A stretch of 64,000 nt of DNA from Lonepinella koalarum (GCF_004565475.1 NZ_SRHX01000009.1:1-64000); one strand, 5' to 3'; counted from the first letter of the stretch, positions 8,867-17,697 are shown. Notes: generated by a model from the sequence alone, not told the origin. Program-made: numbers and translations.

Positions 8867-9086
8867 TTTTGTTTTCCTTGTGAATAAATTAAGGTTTTGT
8901 TTGGATATGGTTATTATAGGCTTTTTTTATGTTGCGTAAATTGATATTATTGGTATTTGGTATTGCGTTTTTTGCAATTATTAAGATCGGGTTTCGCCCG
9001 ATGGGCGACCGTACTTTCTTTTGCTTGTGCAAAAGAAAGTACGCAAAGAAAAGCACACCCAGACTTCACCGCTTTTCTTTGCTCGT

Positions 9087-9157
9087 TTGGCATTTTCTTT
9101 ACGCTAAATTTTGAACTCGCTTCGTTCAGACATGCAAAATTTAGCTAAAAATGCCAA
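9087..9157. repeat. Palindromic element, first copy
   Basis: TTGGCATTTT (9087-9096) pairs with AAAATGCCAA (9148-9157) and GCTAAATTTTG (9103-9113) with CAAAATTTAGC (9135-9145). The loop carries the CTCGCTTCGTTCAGAC segment that is shared, inverted, with the element at 9327-9418. Confidence 0.8.
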
Positions 9158-9232
9158 GCCACAAAGGCGGTTCAGACGGGGCTCAGATTTTGACCGAGCG
9201 TAAGTAAAAGTGCGGTGAAAAATTTGAGAATT

Positions 9233-9279
9233 CCTAGCACTGGCGTACTAGGTTAAATATGGTAACGCTACTCCGTAGC
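9233..9279 (+). repeat. Two-hairpin intergenic repeat, copy A
   Basis: Hairpin 1 is CCTAG, loop CACTGGCGTA, CTAGG (9233-9252). A 14-base linker TTAAATATGGTAAC follows, then hairpin 2 GCTAC, TCC, GTAGC (9267-9279). The same plan occurs at 15738-15784, 61867-61908 and 61917-61962 with different stems but the same loop and linker. Confidence 0.75.
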
Positions 9280-9326
9280 TTGCACAGCATTTTATTACTT
9301 CACCAATGGGGTCCCCATGTTTGCCG

Positions 9327-9418
9327 CCTGAAAATACTTTAATTTGTAGGAAAATGGCGTCTGTCTGAGCGAAGCGAGTTCAGCCATTTTCCGTTAAGCA
9401 AATTAAAGTATTTTCAGG
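9327..9418. repeat. Palindromic element, second copy
   Basis: A perfect 20-bp stem (CCTGAAAATACTTTAATTTG at 9327-9346, complement at 9399-9418), extended inward by GGAAAATGGC against GCCATTTTCC. The loop contains GTCTGAGCGAAGCGAGTTC, the inverse of the loop in the first copy. Confidence 0.85.
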
Positions 9419-9540
9419 AAATAAGGCAAAGTTGGGGCGTGCTTTCTTTTTGCTTACTTTTGCTTTGCACGAGCAAAGAAAAAGTAAGTCGCCATCGGCG
9501 AAACCCGATTGTAATAAAATAATAATTTAAGAGAAAAAAT

Positions 9541-10416
9541 ATGAACTTCACTGACCTAAAAATCTTCCTCCACCTCACCCAAACACAAAACTTCAGCAAA
9601 ACTGCCACCCAAAATCACATGTCCCCCTCGACGCTTTCACGCCAAATTCAACGCATGGAAGAAGAAATCGGACAACCCTTATTTTTACGCGATAATCGTC
9701 AAGTTGTTCTCACCGAAACGGGTACCAAATTTCTCGTATTTGCTCAACAGCATTGGAATAATTGGCAACAGTTCCGTCAGCAACTACAATCAGATTCACA
9801 AGAGTTATATGGCGAGTTGAAATTGTTCTGTTCTGTTACGGCGGCTTATTCTCATTTACCACCAGTGCTGGAAAAATTCCGTTCTCGTTATCCTAAAGTG
9901 GAAATTCAATTAACCACAGGCGATCCTGCACTTGCAGTGAAAATGGTGGTGGAACAACAGGCTGATTTAGCATTGGCAGGTCGTCCGTTGAATTTGCCTC
10001 ATTCTATAGAATTCCAACATATTGACGATATTTCGCTTTCTTTAATTGCCCCAAGAGTGGCTTGTTCAGCGACCCAATTATTACAACAAGATCCCGTTGA
10101 TTGGCAACAGATTCCTTTTATTCTTCCCGTTGAAGGACCTGCTCGCCAACGTATCGAGCAGTGGTTACAGCAAAAGAAAATTAAACATCCCAAAATTTAT
10201 GCGACAGTAAGTGGTCATGAAGGGATCATGTCCATGGTGGCATTAGGTTGTGGATTGGCATTACTACCTGATGTGGTGATTAAAAATAGCCCTATGAATA
10301 CGCAGGTATCATCATTAAATTTAGATATTCCGATAGAACCCTTTGAATTAGGCATTTGTGTACAAAAAAGATCGTTGGCATCACCTTTAGTGAAAGCCTT
10401 TTGGTCTATTTTGTAG
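9541..10416 (+). CDS. ilvY: LysR-family transcriptional regulator IlvY
   Basis: A 291-residue LysR-type protein: N-terminal winged helix-turn-helix (residues about 1-60, with FSKTATQNHMSPSTLSRQ) and a C-terminal inducer-binding domain of the periplasmic-binding-protein fold. Divergent position relative to ilvC identifies it as IlvY, which activates ilvC in response to acetolactate or acetohydroxybutyrate. Ribosome site AAGAGAAAAA. The upstream DNA is filled with inverted repeats, so the usual overlapping ilvY-ilvC operator is not obvious; control of ilvC may act from sites next to each gene. It ends in a paired-uptake-signal terminator shared with the convergent glycosyltransferase gene. Confidence 0.88.
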   Translation: MNFTDLKIFLHLTQTQNFSKTATQNHMSPSTLSRQIQRMEEEIGQPLFLRDNRQVVLTETGTKFLVFAQQHWNNWQQFRQQLQSDSQELYGELKLFCSVTAAYSHLPPVLEKFRSRYPKVEIQLTTGDPALAVKMVVEQQADLALAGRPLNLPHSIEFQHIDDISLSLIAPRVACSATQLLQQDPVDWQQIPFILPVEGPARQRIEQWLQQKKIKHPKIYATVSGHEGIMSMVALGCGLALLPDVVIKNSPMNTQVSSLNLDIPIEPFELGICVQKRSLASPLVKAFWSIL

Positions 10417-10462
10417 AAAAAAGTGCGGTAAAAAATATCATATTTTCTTACCGTACTTTTTC
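10417..10462. terminator. Bidirectional terminator with one intact and one degenerate uptake signal
   Basis: AAAAAAGTGCGGTAA at 10417-10431 pairs with TTACCGTACTTTTT at 10449-10462. The right copy has A in place of the uptake-core base, so one arm is intact and the other decayed. Serves ilvY and the convergent glycosyltransferase gene. Confidence 0.85.
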
Positions 10463-10472
10463 ATTTGTCAGC

Positions 10473-12401
10473 CTATTGTTTTGCTTTTTTATCGGTCGCT
10501 TTTTTTGTTTTAGACAATGTCAATTTTACTTTATTGGTTTTTGCCCATTCTGTTAAGCGAGCTAAGAATTCTTTACCCATTGGGCTAGGATCACCCGTAA
10601 ATAATTTTTGTAATCCGTTATTTTCAATAATATGACGGCGTAATTCTAAACGTTCTTGATGATTTTCAGCCAGACGGATAGCACGTTCAACATATTCATC
10701 AACCGTATTGGCAATTAACCATTCAGGTAAGCCTAAACGTTTAAATAAACCCTCATCAATATGTTCATGCACTTCAGGACCGGTTTTACAAATACCGACT
10801 AGCCCTAAGGTGACCATATCGATAATGCCGTTCGTATTGCCAAATGGGAATGGGTTCACCATCATATCGCAATTATGCAAAATGCTGAGATATTGATGAT
10901 ATGGTGTGTGTTCGTGAGCAGTGGCAGAATTTCCCAAGTAGCTTTTAATAAAACGGACTACATAGGGATGGGTAATACCTGTTGACTGTCCTAGTGCAAA
11001 GTGAAAATGCACCTTGACTTTAGCACGATCACGAATGGCTTTTAATGCTTCAAGGAAATACGGATTTAATTTCATTGTCGTTGAAGCAATACCGATATTT
11101 ACTACTTCTGGATTTTCGCGTAATTTATATTCTACTTTTTGCGGCGCTAAGGCAGACGGCACATACGGCAAGGCATCTTTGGGTAAGCGTAACAATTTCT
11201 CGCTAAAGCATTGTTCTGAACCCACATAATCATCTTCTACTACGACATATTCAATAAAAGGCGAGTGAGTGGTCGCCGGATGTCCAAGCGCGATAGCTTG
11301 AATTGGGGCAAGACGAGTATTGCTGGCAAAAATAGGTAATAAATCCATACCAATACTTGGCATATATAACACCGCAGCACCATTATCTTGACAGATCTTT
11401 TTGAGAAAATTGAGTTTTTCGAAAATATTGTTGTCTTGTGCGATATGGAATTCATCAAAGACATCTCGTCCTAGCTGATCCACTGCATCATTTCCAACCC
11501 CAATAAGGTAAAATAATTCACGAGCGGCACGCATTGACGTAGAATGTGTACGGTAAATAGAGTGAGCGGAATGGAAATGTTCAAGTAACACGACCATTAC
11601 GGGTTTTCCATCTCGATAACCAATATTACTAACATCACGATCTTGCCAACCACTTTCTAATAAATGCTTACGTATTACTGTATTTAAGGCATTTTTGACC
11701 CAATGCTTGTTAGCTGCAATGTCATAACTACAGTGCATATAAACATCATGGGAGATGCTACTCGGTAAATTATTCAAATTTGACAACTGTGCTAAATGTT
11801 CAGGGAACCATTGTAATATAGTGCTACGTTTGCTAAATGCCGCGGGTGTTCCAATAAAACGTGGCGATTGTAACGCAAAACAAAGTGATGCACATAAATC
11901 ACGATCCAGTTGCCATAGAGCATCTAAGTTAATCGTTAAATTTGATTCTGGTAGATACATGATACAAAATTTAATCCAGGTTTCTTTTTTAGCCTCTAGC
12001 TCTATATTAGAAGAAGATTTATCTGGATTTAAGTTATAACTTTGCAAAATATGATCTGCATTGATATAAGGAGATGAGGCAAAAATGAGATTAATCCAGC
12101 GTTGATAACAAAAGAATTTTAAGGCACCTGAATCAGAAATCATTAAGGCTTTATCTATAAATAATTGTGTTATGGCATTCGCCATCCGTGTACAAAAATA
12201 GACAATACGATCTTGTGTTAATTCATTCTCTGATAATTGTTTTGGCAGATCAAACTCGATATCTTGAATACTTCCAAAATTACTATCTAATTTATTTAAA
12301 ATAGAAAGTAATATATTACAAGCTAATTCATATTTTTTCTCTGCAACAGCTTGTTCAAATTGTTCAACATTCGGTTTAATTTCTGCTGTATTTTCTGGCA
12401 T
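10473..12401 (-). CDS. ngt: Cytoplasmic protein N-glycosyltransferase, HMW1C/NGT type (GT41)
   Basis: A 642-residue protein closely resembling Actinobacillus pleuropneumoniae NGT and Haemophilus HMW1C: an N-terminal all-helical domain (about 1-250) and a GT-B catalytic part. These enzymes move glucose from UDP-glucose to Asn in N-X-S/T sequons in the cytoplasm. Residues I recall as important in ApNGT are conserved at a constant +3 offset: His280 (HFHSAHSIYR), Lys444 (TTMKLNP), His498 (AHEHTP), Asn524 and Asp528 (GNTNGIID). A Lys-rich tail of about 20 residues is longer than in ApNGT. It starts 9 bp after the rimO stop, with ribosome site AGGGGAAG, so it is in an operon with rimO, as in A. pleuropneumoniae; the agt polymerising glucosyltransferase of that locus is absent here. 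Confidence 0.92.
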   Translation of the reverse strand: MPENTAEIKPNVEQFEQAVAEKKYELACNILLSILNKLDSNFGSIQDIEFDLPKQLSENELTQDRIVYFCTRMANAITQLFIDKALMISDSGALKFFCYQRWINLIFASSPYINADHILQSYNLNPDKSSSNIELEAKKETWIKFCIMYLPESNLTINLDALWQLDRDLCASLCFALQSPRFIGTPAAFSKRSTILQWFPEHLAQLSNLNNLPSSISHDVYMHCSYDIAANKHWVKNALNTVIRKHLLESGWQDRDVSNIGYRDGKPVMVVLLEHFHSAHSIYRTHSTSMRAARELFYLIGVGNDAVDQLGRDVFDEFHIAQDNNIFEKLNFLKKICQDNGAAVLYMPSIGMDLLPIFASNTRLAPIQAIALGHPATTHSPFIEYVVVEDDYVGSEQCFSEKLLRLPKDALPYVPSALAPQKVEYKLRENPEVVNIGIASTTMKLNPYFLEALKAIRDRAKVKVHFHFALGQSTGITHPYVVRFIKSYLGNSATAHEHTPYHQYLSILHNCDMMVNPFPFGNTNGIIDMVTLGLVGICKTGPEVHEHIDEGLFKRLGLPEWLIANTVDEYVERAIRLAENHQERLELRRHIIENNGLQKLFTGDPSPMGKEFLARLTEWAKTNKVKLTLSKTKKATDKKAKQ

Positions 12402-12410
12402 ATACTTCCC

Positions 12411-13745
12411 CTAACAAGTTCCCCATAAATCATATTCATCTGCGTGACTAATCGTTACTGAAATAATATCACCAATTTGCACCGCACTTTGGCTGACATT
12501 ATCCACATAAACCACCCCGTCAATTTCAGGTGCATCAGCCATGGAACGGCCGATAATCCCGTCTTCATCTATTTCATCCACAATGACCGCTAATGTTTTC
12601 CCTATTTTTTGCTGTAATCGTTGGGCTGAAATTTGTTGCTGTAATTCCATAAAATGTTGGAATCGTTGTTCTTTTATTTCTTCTGGTACTTGATTTGGCA
12701 TATCTGTTGCGGTTGCCCCATCTACAGGGCTAAATTTAAAGCAACCGACTCGATCAAGTTGAGCTTCGGTTAGAAAATCCAACAAGAGCTGGAAATCTTC
12801 TTCGGTTTCCCCTGGGAAACCTACAATAAAAGTAGAACGTAATGTCAATTCAGGGCAGATTTCACGCCATTTCTTGATACGTTGTAAAATACGCTCCACC
12901 GAACCAGGGCGTTTCATTAATTTAAGAATTTTTGGACTGGCATGTTGTAATGGAATATCCAAATACGGCAGAATTTTGCCCGCTGCCATTAAAGGAATTA
13001 ATTCATCTACGTGCGGATAAGGATACACATAATGTAAACGCACCCACACTTTCAAACTGGCTAACATCTGGCAAAGCGTGATCAGATTATTTTTAATTGG
13101 CATGCCGTTCCAGAATACGGTTTTATTTTGCTTTTCTTTGCTTTGATCGAGAGAATAAGCCGAAGTATCCTGTGACACCACCAACAATTCTTTTACCCCT
13201 GAATCCACTAAACGTTTGGCTTCATCTAAGATTTGGGTAATTGGGCGGCTATCCAAATCCCCACGCATAGACGGAATAATACAGAAAGTACATTTATGAT
13301 CGCAACCTTCAGAAATTTTCAAATACGCATAATGTTTCGGGGTGAGTTTCACGCCTTGACTTGGCACAAGGCTGACATAAGGATTATATTCAGGTTTTGG
13401 TACATATTTATGCACATTTTCCATCACCGCTTCATAGCTATGTGGTCCAGTAATTTCTAGCACTTTGGGGTGAACTTCACGAATTTTATCTTCTTTCGCC
13501 CCTAAGCAACCCGTTACTAACACGCGACCATTAGCTTCTAACGCTTCACCGATAGCTTCCAATGACTCTTGCACGGCACTATCAATAAATCCGCAGGTAT
13601 TAACAATCACTAAATCAGCATTTTCATAAGTAGGGATAATATTGTAACCGTCAGTACGTAACTCGGTAAGAATTCGCTCGGAATCGACTAAATTTTTCGG
13701 ACAACCAAGGCTAACAAAGCCAATATTGGGTGTTTTTGATAACAT
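12411..13745 (-). CDS. rimO: Ribosomal protein S12 methylthiotransferase RimO
   Basis: A radical-SAM enzyme of 444 residues from the ATG at 13745 (the frame extends 15 codons further, but family members start [18 protein letters not shown]). It has the N-terminal MTTase domain with SLGCPKN and VNTCGF cysteines, the radical-SAM motif CDHKCTFC, and a C-terminal TRAM domain. It adds a methylthio group to an Asp of ribosomal protein S12; the target, Asp89 counting Met in KDLPGVRYH, is encoded at 56183 in this window. It is the first gene of a two-gene unit with ngt. Confidence 0.96.
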   Translation of the reverse strand: MLSKTPNIGFVSLGCPKNLVDSERILTELRTDGYNIIPTYENADLVIVNTCGFIDSAVQESLEAIGEALEANGRVLVTGCLGAKEDKIREVHPKVLEITGPHSYEAVMENVHKYVPKPEYNPYVSLVPSQGVKLTPKHYAYLKISEGCDHKCTFCIIPSMRGDLDSRPITQILDEAKRLVDSGVKELLVVSQDTSAYSLDQSKEKQNKTVFWNGMPIKNNLITLCQMLASLKVWVRLHYVYPYPHVDELIPLMAAGKILPYLDIPLQHASPKILKLMKRPGSVERILQRIKKWREICPELTLRSTFIVGFPGETEEDFQLLLDFLTEAQLDRVGCFKFSPVDGATATDMPNQVPEEIKEQRFQHFMELQQQISAQRLQQKIGKTLAVIVDEIDEDGIIGRSMADAPEIDGVVYVDNVSQSAVQIGDIISVTISHADEYDLWGTC

Positions 13746-13859
13746 AGATAATCTTAAAATAAGGTAAAAAAATTTGGACGTATTGTACAAAAATTTTAAT
13801 TGAAAGGCGACAATATAAGCGTAAATATTTCGTAAAGTTCATGAAATATTTGAAAAAAA

Positions 13860-13886
13860 TACCGCACTTTGATAGCAAAGTACGGC
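13860..13886. terminator. Hairpin with uptake signal after slyD
   Basis: TACCGCACTTTG and CAAAGTACGGCA flank an ATAG loop, one base pair mismatched. On the minus strand it follows slyD and is succeeded by a T-run; it contains one exact uptake core (13861-13869). Confidence 0.75.
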
Positions 13887-13898
13887 ATTCTTCTCAAA

Positions 13899-14519
13899 TT
13901 AATGATGGTGATGACCACATCCACAACCGTCATGGCTGTGTTCTTCTTCATGACCATGATGGTGGTGATGGTGATGACTGCCACAACCGCAGCCGTGACC
14001 TTCTTCATCGGAATCATGATGATGACCACCACAACAACCGCCTTCTGAATGAATATGACCGTGCGCAATTTCCTCTAATGTCGCTTCACGCGTTGCCACC
14101 ACTTCCATCGTGAAATGCAATTCTTGACCCGCTAACATGTGATTGCCGTCAACCACTACATCAGTTTCGCCCACTTCGGTAATCACGACAGGTAAAGGTC
14201 CCATATCGGTATCGGCAATAAAACGCATACCGACAGCTAATTCATCTACGCCTTGGAATACATCTTTTGGTACACGTTGCACCATATTTTCATTGTATTC
14301 GCCATAACCTTCTTCAGGTTTGACACGTACTTCAAATTTATCACCAACGTCTTTGCCCTCTAACGCATTTTCTAAACCGATTACTAAATTATTATGACCT
14401 TGTAAATAGTCTAATGGTTGATTTGCAGGTGCTTCATCCACTAATACACCGTCTTCAGTGCGTACTTGATAAGCAATGCTTACCACCACATTTTTTGCTA
14501 CTTTCATTTTTCTCTCCAA
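13899..14519 (-). CDS. slyD: FKBP-type peptidyl-prolyl isomerase SlyD, metal-binding tail
   Basis: A 206-residue cytoplasmic foldase. The N-terminal FKBP domain (AYQVRTEDGVLVDEAP, QPLDYLQGHNNLVIGLE) carries the inserted chaperone flap (PEEGYGEYN...MRFIADTDMG). The last 45 residues are extraordinarily rich in His and Cys (CCGGHHHD, GCGCGSHHHHHHH, GCGCGHHHH), the nickel-binding tail that lets SlyD supply Ni to hydrogenase and urease in relatives. Length is close to E. coli SlyD (196). Single gene with its own terminator. Antisense frames in this region come from the His/Cys repeats. Confidence 0.96.
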   Translation of the reverse strand: MERKMKVAKNVVVSIAYQVRTEDGVLVDEAPANQPLDYLQGHNNLVIGLENALEGKDVGDKFEVRVKPEEGYGEYNENMVQRVPKDVFQGVDELAVGMRFIADTDMGPLPVVITEVGETDVVVDGNHMLAGQELHFTMEVVATREATLEEIAHGHIHSEGGCCGGHHHDSDEEGHGCGCGSHHHHHHHGHEEEHSHDGCGCGHHHH

Positions 14520-14565
14520 TCTAAAAAAGGGCTTTATTCTATAGTAAATAATAACAAATAGCTAA

Positions 14566-15258
14566 TTATTCAATTAACTGAATTGCACCTGTCGCTTGCA
14601 CGCTGATTTTTGTACGTCCAGTTTCTAATGGCACCGCTTGATCTGCGGTCATTTTTACCGCATATAGCATTTTATCTTGATTGTAACCCGAGTTATTTTG
14701 AGCCTGTAAGTTTAACGACACAATACGATAATGCTTGAATGACAAAGATGTTTGAATTAGCTCTGCTTTCTGTTGAAATTTGTGGAGAACTTGTTGAGAT
14801 AATGCATCTTCCAATTTTTCTCTAGCTTCTGGTGATAACGTTGTATTAATGTTTTCAATCGACAACACATCCGATAGTTCATCCACTAATTGTGATAAAA
14901 CCTCTTGATTCTGACTTTCTAAAACAAAATCCACTCGTTCTATCCAACCATTTTTCTGCCCTTTATCGTTGTAACGTAAACTTGTGCTTCGATTGTGGTG
15001 CTTAATGACTACGGCGGATTGAGTTTTAATTTTGTTGATAGATTGATTTAATTTATCGGAAATTACTTGATGCAAAGTTTGTAAATTTGCATTTTCTTCT
15101 TGCAAAAAAAGCTTAACTTGCAACACATCTGAGGGTACTTCTTGCTCCGCCAGCACACTGAAATTCACCATATTACCATCGGATACCGCAGATTCATTTG
15201 CTATAGCCATAAAAGGCAAAGCGAATAAGGCAAGCCATAAGATTTTATTCTTTATCAT
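14566..15258 (-). CDS. Periplasmic SIMPL-domain (DUF541, YggE-like) protein
   Basis: A 230-residue protein from the ATG at 15258, chosen because it begins MIKNKILWLALFALPFMAIA, a clear signal peptide cleaved near ANES; the open frame extends upstream inside rraB. The mature part has the SIMPL layout: VNFSVLAEQEVPSDVLQV near the N-terminus, an SLRYNDKGQ turn, and a C-terminal KISVQATGAIQL strand. Family members such as E. coli YggE are periplasmic or outer-membrane proteins linked loosely to oxidative stress; no enzyme activity is established. Its start overlaps the rraB stop by 14 bp, so translation is probably coupled. Confidence 0.8.
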   Translation of the reverse strand: MIKNKILWLALFALPFMAIANESAVSDGNMVNFSVLAEQEVPSDVLQVKLFLQEENANLQTLHQVISDKLNQSINKIKTQSAVVIKHHNRSTSLRYNDKGQKNGWIERVDFVLESQNQEVLSQLVDELSDVLSIENINTTLSPEAREKLEDALSQQVLHKFQQKAELIQTSLSFKHYRIVSLNLQAQNNSGYNQDKMLYAVKMTADQAVPLETGRTKISVQATGAIQLIE

Positions 15259-15679
15259 CTTCGTCAAATTCCTCATCAAAGAACTCACCGTCATCACCAT
15301 ATTCATCATCTGACCCATTCGGATCTTCAAAATAGGTTCCCCACCCGTCATAAATCCCACCGTGTTTTGCAACCAACGGCATTATTTCTTTTTGTTGCGC
15401 ATCAATGATTTCTGGTTTTAATTCCACTTCGGCAATAATATCAAAACAGAACAATAATTTACCGTTATCATCTTCCCATTCTTCCGCTTCCGACACTTCA
15501 TAGCCCGCTTTGAATGCATCGACTGCAATTTTCTCTAATTTGTCAAAATCGTAGTGAGCAATGTGGTGTTCAATAATATAAAGAGCGTTGGGATCGCTGC
15601 CGTCATTGAATAAATTCGCAATAATTTCACGGGTTTTTGCTTGTGATTCTGCTTGGGGAGGGATGTTTGGTATGGTCAT
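15245..15679 (-). CDS. rraB: Regulator of RNase E activity RraB
   Basis: A 144-residue cytoplasmic protein of the RraB (YjgD) family, which binds RNase E and alters RNA turnover. The conserved core includes HHIAHYDFDKLEKIAVDAF, EAEEWEDD and GGIYDGWGTYFED, and the C-terminus is very acidic (DDEYGDDGEFFDEEFDEDD), as expected for a protein that contacts the basic arginine-rich region of RNase E. Length is near E. coli RraB (138). It precedes the SIMPL-domain gene with a 14-bp overlap; ribosome site AAGGAAAATATT on the minus strand. Confidence 0.92.
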   Translation of the reverse strand: MTIPNIPPQAESQAKTREIIANLFNDGSDPNALYIIEHHIAHYDFDKLEKIAVDAFKAGYEVSEAEEWEDDNGKLLFCFDIIAEVELKPEIIDAQQKEIMPLVAKHGGIYDGWGTYFEDPNGSDDEYGDDGEFFDEEFDEDDKE

Positions 15680-15737
15680 AATATTTTCCTTATTGGGGAT
15701 AAATGTTGAATTATTTTAGCATAGCCATAACAACAAA

Positions 15738-15784
15738 GCCACGGCGTGGCGTGACTATGCTTAACCCCGTACGTGAGTGCGGGG
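15738..15784 (-). repeat. Two-hairpin intergenic repeat, copy B
   Basis: Read on the minus strand: CCCCG, loop CACTCACGTA, CGGGG (15784-15765), 14-base linker TTAAGCATAGTCAC, then GCCAC, GCC, GTGGC (15750-15738). Same architecture as the copies at 9233 and 61861, with both stems changed in a compensating way. It lies between yheS and rraB, directly after the yheS stop. Confidence 0.75.
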
Positions 15785-15786
15785 GA

Positions 15787-17697
15787 TCACCCATAACTTT
15801 CCAATTTTTCTTGCACACCCAACCAATCCATTTCAATCGTTTCTAATTGCTTTTTCACATTCACCTGCTCCGCCAAAACCGTGGTTAATTTTTCTTTATT
15901 TTCTGGTGAATACAGATCGTTGTCGGAAAGTTGGTTTTCAATGTCAGCCAACTGTACAGACAATTTTTCCATTTGGCTTTCCAGTTGGCTAATTTTTTTG
16001 CGTAATGGAGCGGTTTGTTGACGTAGTTCGGCTTCTCGGCGTTTTTGGTCTTTTCTGTTTTGTTGGGAATTTTCAGAAATTTCGCTGGTTTGCACCGCAC
16101 TTTTATTTAATTCTTTGCGTTCTTGTGCATTGATCTCATTCAGCCATTTGGTGTAATCGTCCAAATCACCGCTAAATTCTTCCACTTGCTTATCATGCAC
16201 CAAATAAAATTCTTCCACCGTGTTACGTAATAAATGGCGGTCATGCGACACCACAACCAGTGAGCCTTGATAATCCACCAAGGCTTCCGTTAAGGCTTGT
16301 CGCATATCTAAATCTAAATGGTTGGTCGGTTCATCTAATAACAGCAAATTTGGGCGTTGCCACACAATTAACGCTAACACAAGACGGGCTTTTTCGCCCC
16401 CTGAAAAGGTGTTGACGGGGTCGCTGACTTTGTCGCCGTGAAAGGCGAAACTGCCTAAATAATTGCGACAGTCTTGCTCGGTGAGTTTGTCGTCTAATTT
16501 TTGTAAATGCCACAGAGCGGATTCTTCCGCTCGCAAGGTGTCTAATTGATGTTGAGCGAAATAGCCTAATTGTACGCCTTTTGCCAGTTGCACGTTGCCT
16601 GAAAGCGCGGTGAGTTCACCTGCCAATAATTTAATCAGGGTAGATTTCCCTGCGCCATTTTTGCCAAGTAAACCAATTCTTGAACCAGGGACAAGGTTGA
16701 GTTTAATTTTTTGCAGAATTTCAACTTCGTCATAACCTGCTGATGCTTTTTCAATCATCACTAACGGATTTGGTAATGACAGTGGTTCACGAAATTGAAA
16801 GGTAAAGGGATTATCAATATGAGCAGGGGCGATTTTTTCCATGCGTTCAAGGGCTTTCATCCGACTTTGCGCTTGTTTGGCTTTAGTCGCTTTGGCTTTG
16901 AAACGGTCGATATAACTTTGTAAATGGGCGATTTTATCCTGTTGTTGACGGAAAAGTGCGGTTTGTTGTGAGAGTTTTTCCGCTCGTTGCTGTTCAAAGC
17001 TGGAATAATCGCCGGTATATTCGTTTAGTTTTCGCTGTTCAATATGCAGAATTTTATTTACGATGGGATCGAGAAAATCACGATCGTGGGAAATCAGCAA
17101 TAACGTGCCTTGATATTGCGTAAGCCAGCGTTCTAGCCAAATTACCGCATCTAAATCTAGGTGGTTGGTGGGTTCGTCTAACAACAGTAAATCGGACGGA
17201 CATAACAAGGCTTGTGCCAAATTTAACCGCATTCGCCAACCGCCGGAAAAGGATCTTACTGGACGTTGTAATTCATCTTGTGCAAAACCTAAACCATGCA
17301 ATAAGGCGGATGCTCGCGCTTGAATGGTCCACGCATCAATATTATCTAACTGGGCGTGAATATGCGCAATGGCATGACCGTCATTGCGTTGGTTAGCTTG
17401 TGTTAACTCGGTTTGTAATTGGCAATAAATGCGATCGCCTTCAATCACATAATCTAAGGCAGACATGTCTAACGCTGGCGTTTCTTGATTGACCCAAGAC
17501 ACCGCCCAATTGGTTGGATAATTGACATCTCCACTTTCTGGTGACATTTCTTTTTTAAGTAAAGCGAACAATGACGATTTACCACAGCCGTTCTTTCCCA
17601 CTAAGCCAACTTTTTGTTTGGGGTTAATGGTCGCGGAGGCGTTTTCAAGCAGTAAATTTTGTCCACGTTTTAACGATAAATTTGAGAATATGATCAT
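15787..17697 (-). CDS. yheS: ABC-F family ATPase YheS
   Basis: A 636-residue soluble protein with two ABC domains: Walker A GKNGCGKS (35-42) and GKNGAGKS, two SGG(W/E) signatures and two LLLLDEPTNHLDLD motifs, joined by a linker helix pair (YIDRFKAKATKAKQAQSR). The C-terminus adds a coiled coil (about 540-630). It has no membrane part, so it belongs to the ABC-F group that acts on the ribosome. Sequence and length match E. coli YheS (637). It contains two uptake signals inside the coding region (16094, 16954). Divergent from the MarC gene. Confidence 0.93.
   Translation of the reverse strand: MIIFSNLSLKRGQNLLLENASATINPKQKVGLVGKNGCGKSSLFALLKKEMSPESGDVNYPTNWAVSWVNQETPALDMSALDYVIEGDRIYCQLQTELTQANQRNDGHAIAHIHAQLDNIDAWTIQARASALLHGLGFAQDELQRPVRSFSGGWRMRLNLAQALLCPSDLLLLDEPTNHLDLDAVIWLERWLTQYQGTLLLISHDRDFLDPIVNKILHIEQRKLNEYTGDYSSFEQQRAEKLSQQTALFRQQQDKIAHLQSYIDRFKAKATKAKQAQSRMKALERMEKIAPAHIDNPFTFQFREPLSLPNPLVMIEKASAGYDEVEILQKIKLNLVPGSRIGLLGKNGAGKSTLIKLLAGELTALSGNVQLAKGVQLGYFAQHQLDTLRAEESALWHLQKLDDKLTEQDCRNYLGSFAFHGDKVSDPVNTFSGGEKARLVLALIVWQRPNLLLLDEPTNHLDLDMRQALTEALVDYQGSLVVVSHDRHLLRNTVEEFYLVHDKQVEEFSGDLDDYTKWLNEINAQERKELNKSAVQTSEISENSQQNRKDQKRREAELRQQTAPLRKKISQLESQMEKLSVQLADIENQLSDNDLYSPENKEKLTTVLAEQVNVKKQLETIEMDWLGVQEKLESYG

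Larger units (their letters stand above)
8986..9510. repeat. Large imperfect inverted repeat with arms of about 80 bp
   Basis: The stretch 8986-9068 (starting ATCGGGTTTCGCC) matches the reverse complement of 9431-9510 (ending GGCGAAACCCGAT) with several mismatches. Each arm contains its own palindrome: GTACTTTCTTTTGC with a TTGT loop at 9011-9042, and an imperfect counterpart at 9453-9488. The inner parts also pair: GAACTCGCTTCGTTCAGAC near 9113-9131 against GTCTGAGCGAAGCGAGTTC near 9362-9382. The whole could fold as a long cruciform. Confidence 0.8.
8867..9540. other. Repeat-filled intergenic region between ilvC and ilvY
   Basis: 674 bp without a convincing gene. From ilvC outward it holds the ilvC promoter (TATAAT on the minus strand at 8913-8918), then nested inverted repeats from 8986 to 9510, one unpaired uptake signal (9208-9216) and one copy of the two-hairpin repeat (9233-9279). 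Short open frames here are by-products of the repeats. In most enteric relatives ilvY and ilvC are divergent over a compact shared operator, so this spacing is unusual. Confidence 0.8.

Noticed and set aside
8929-9148. Two overlapping small plus-strand frames (61 and 63 residues) after ilvC
   Set aside because: They run through the inverted repeats, have no ribosome site, and their composition follows the palindromes.
9301-9320. Short palindrome ATGGGGTCCCCAT as a possible operator
   Set aside because: Too short and isolated, with no gene start nearby; more likely part of the repeat complex.
13796-14113. Open frames rich in Val/Ile/Met or Asp/His on both strands over the end of slyD
   Set aside because: They are other-frame readings of the His/Cys-rich slyD tail.
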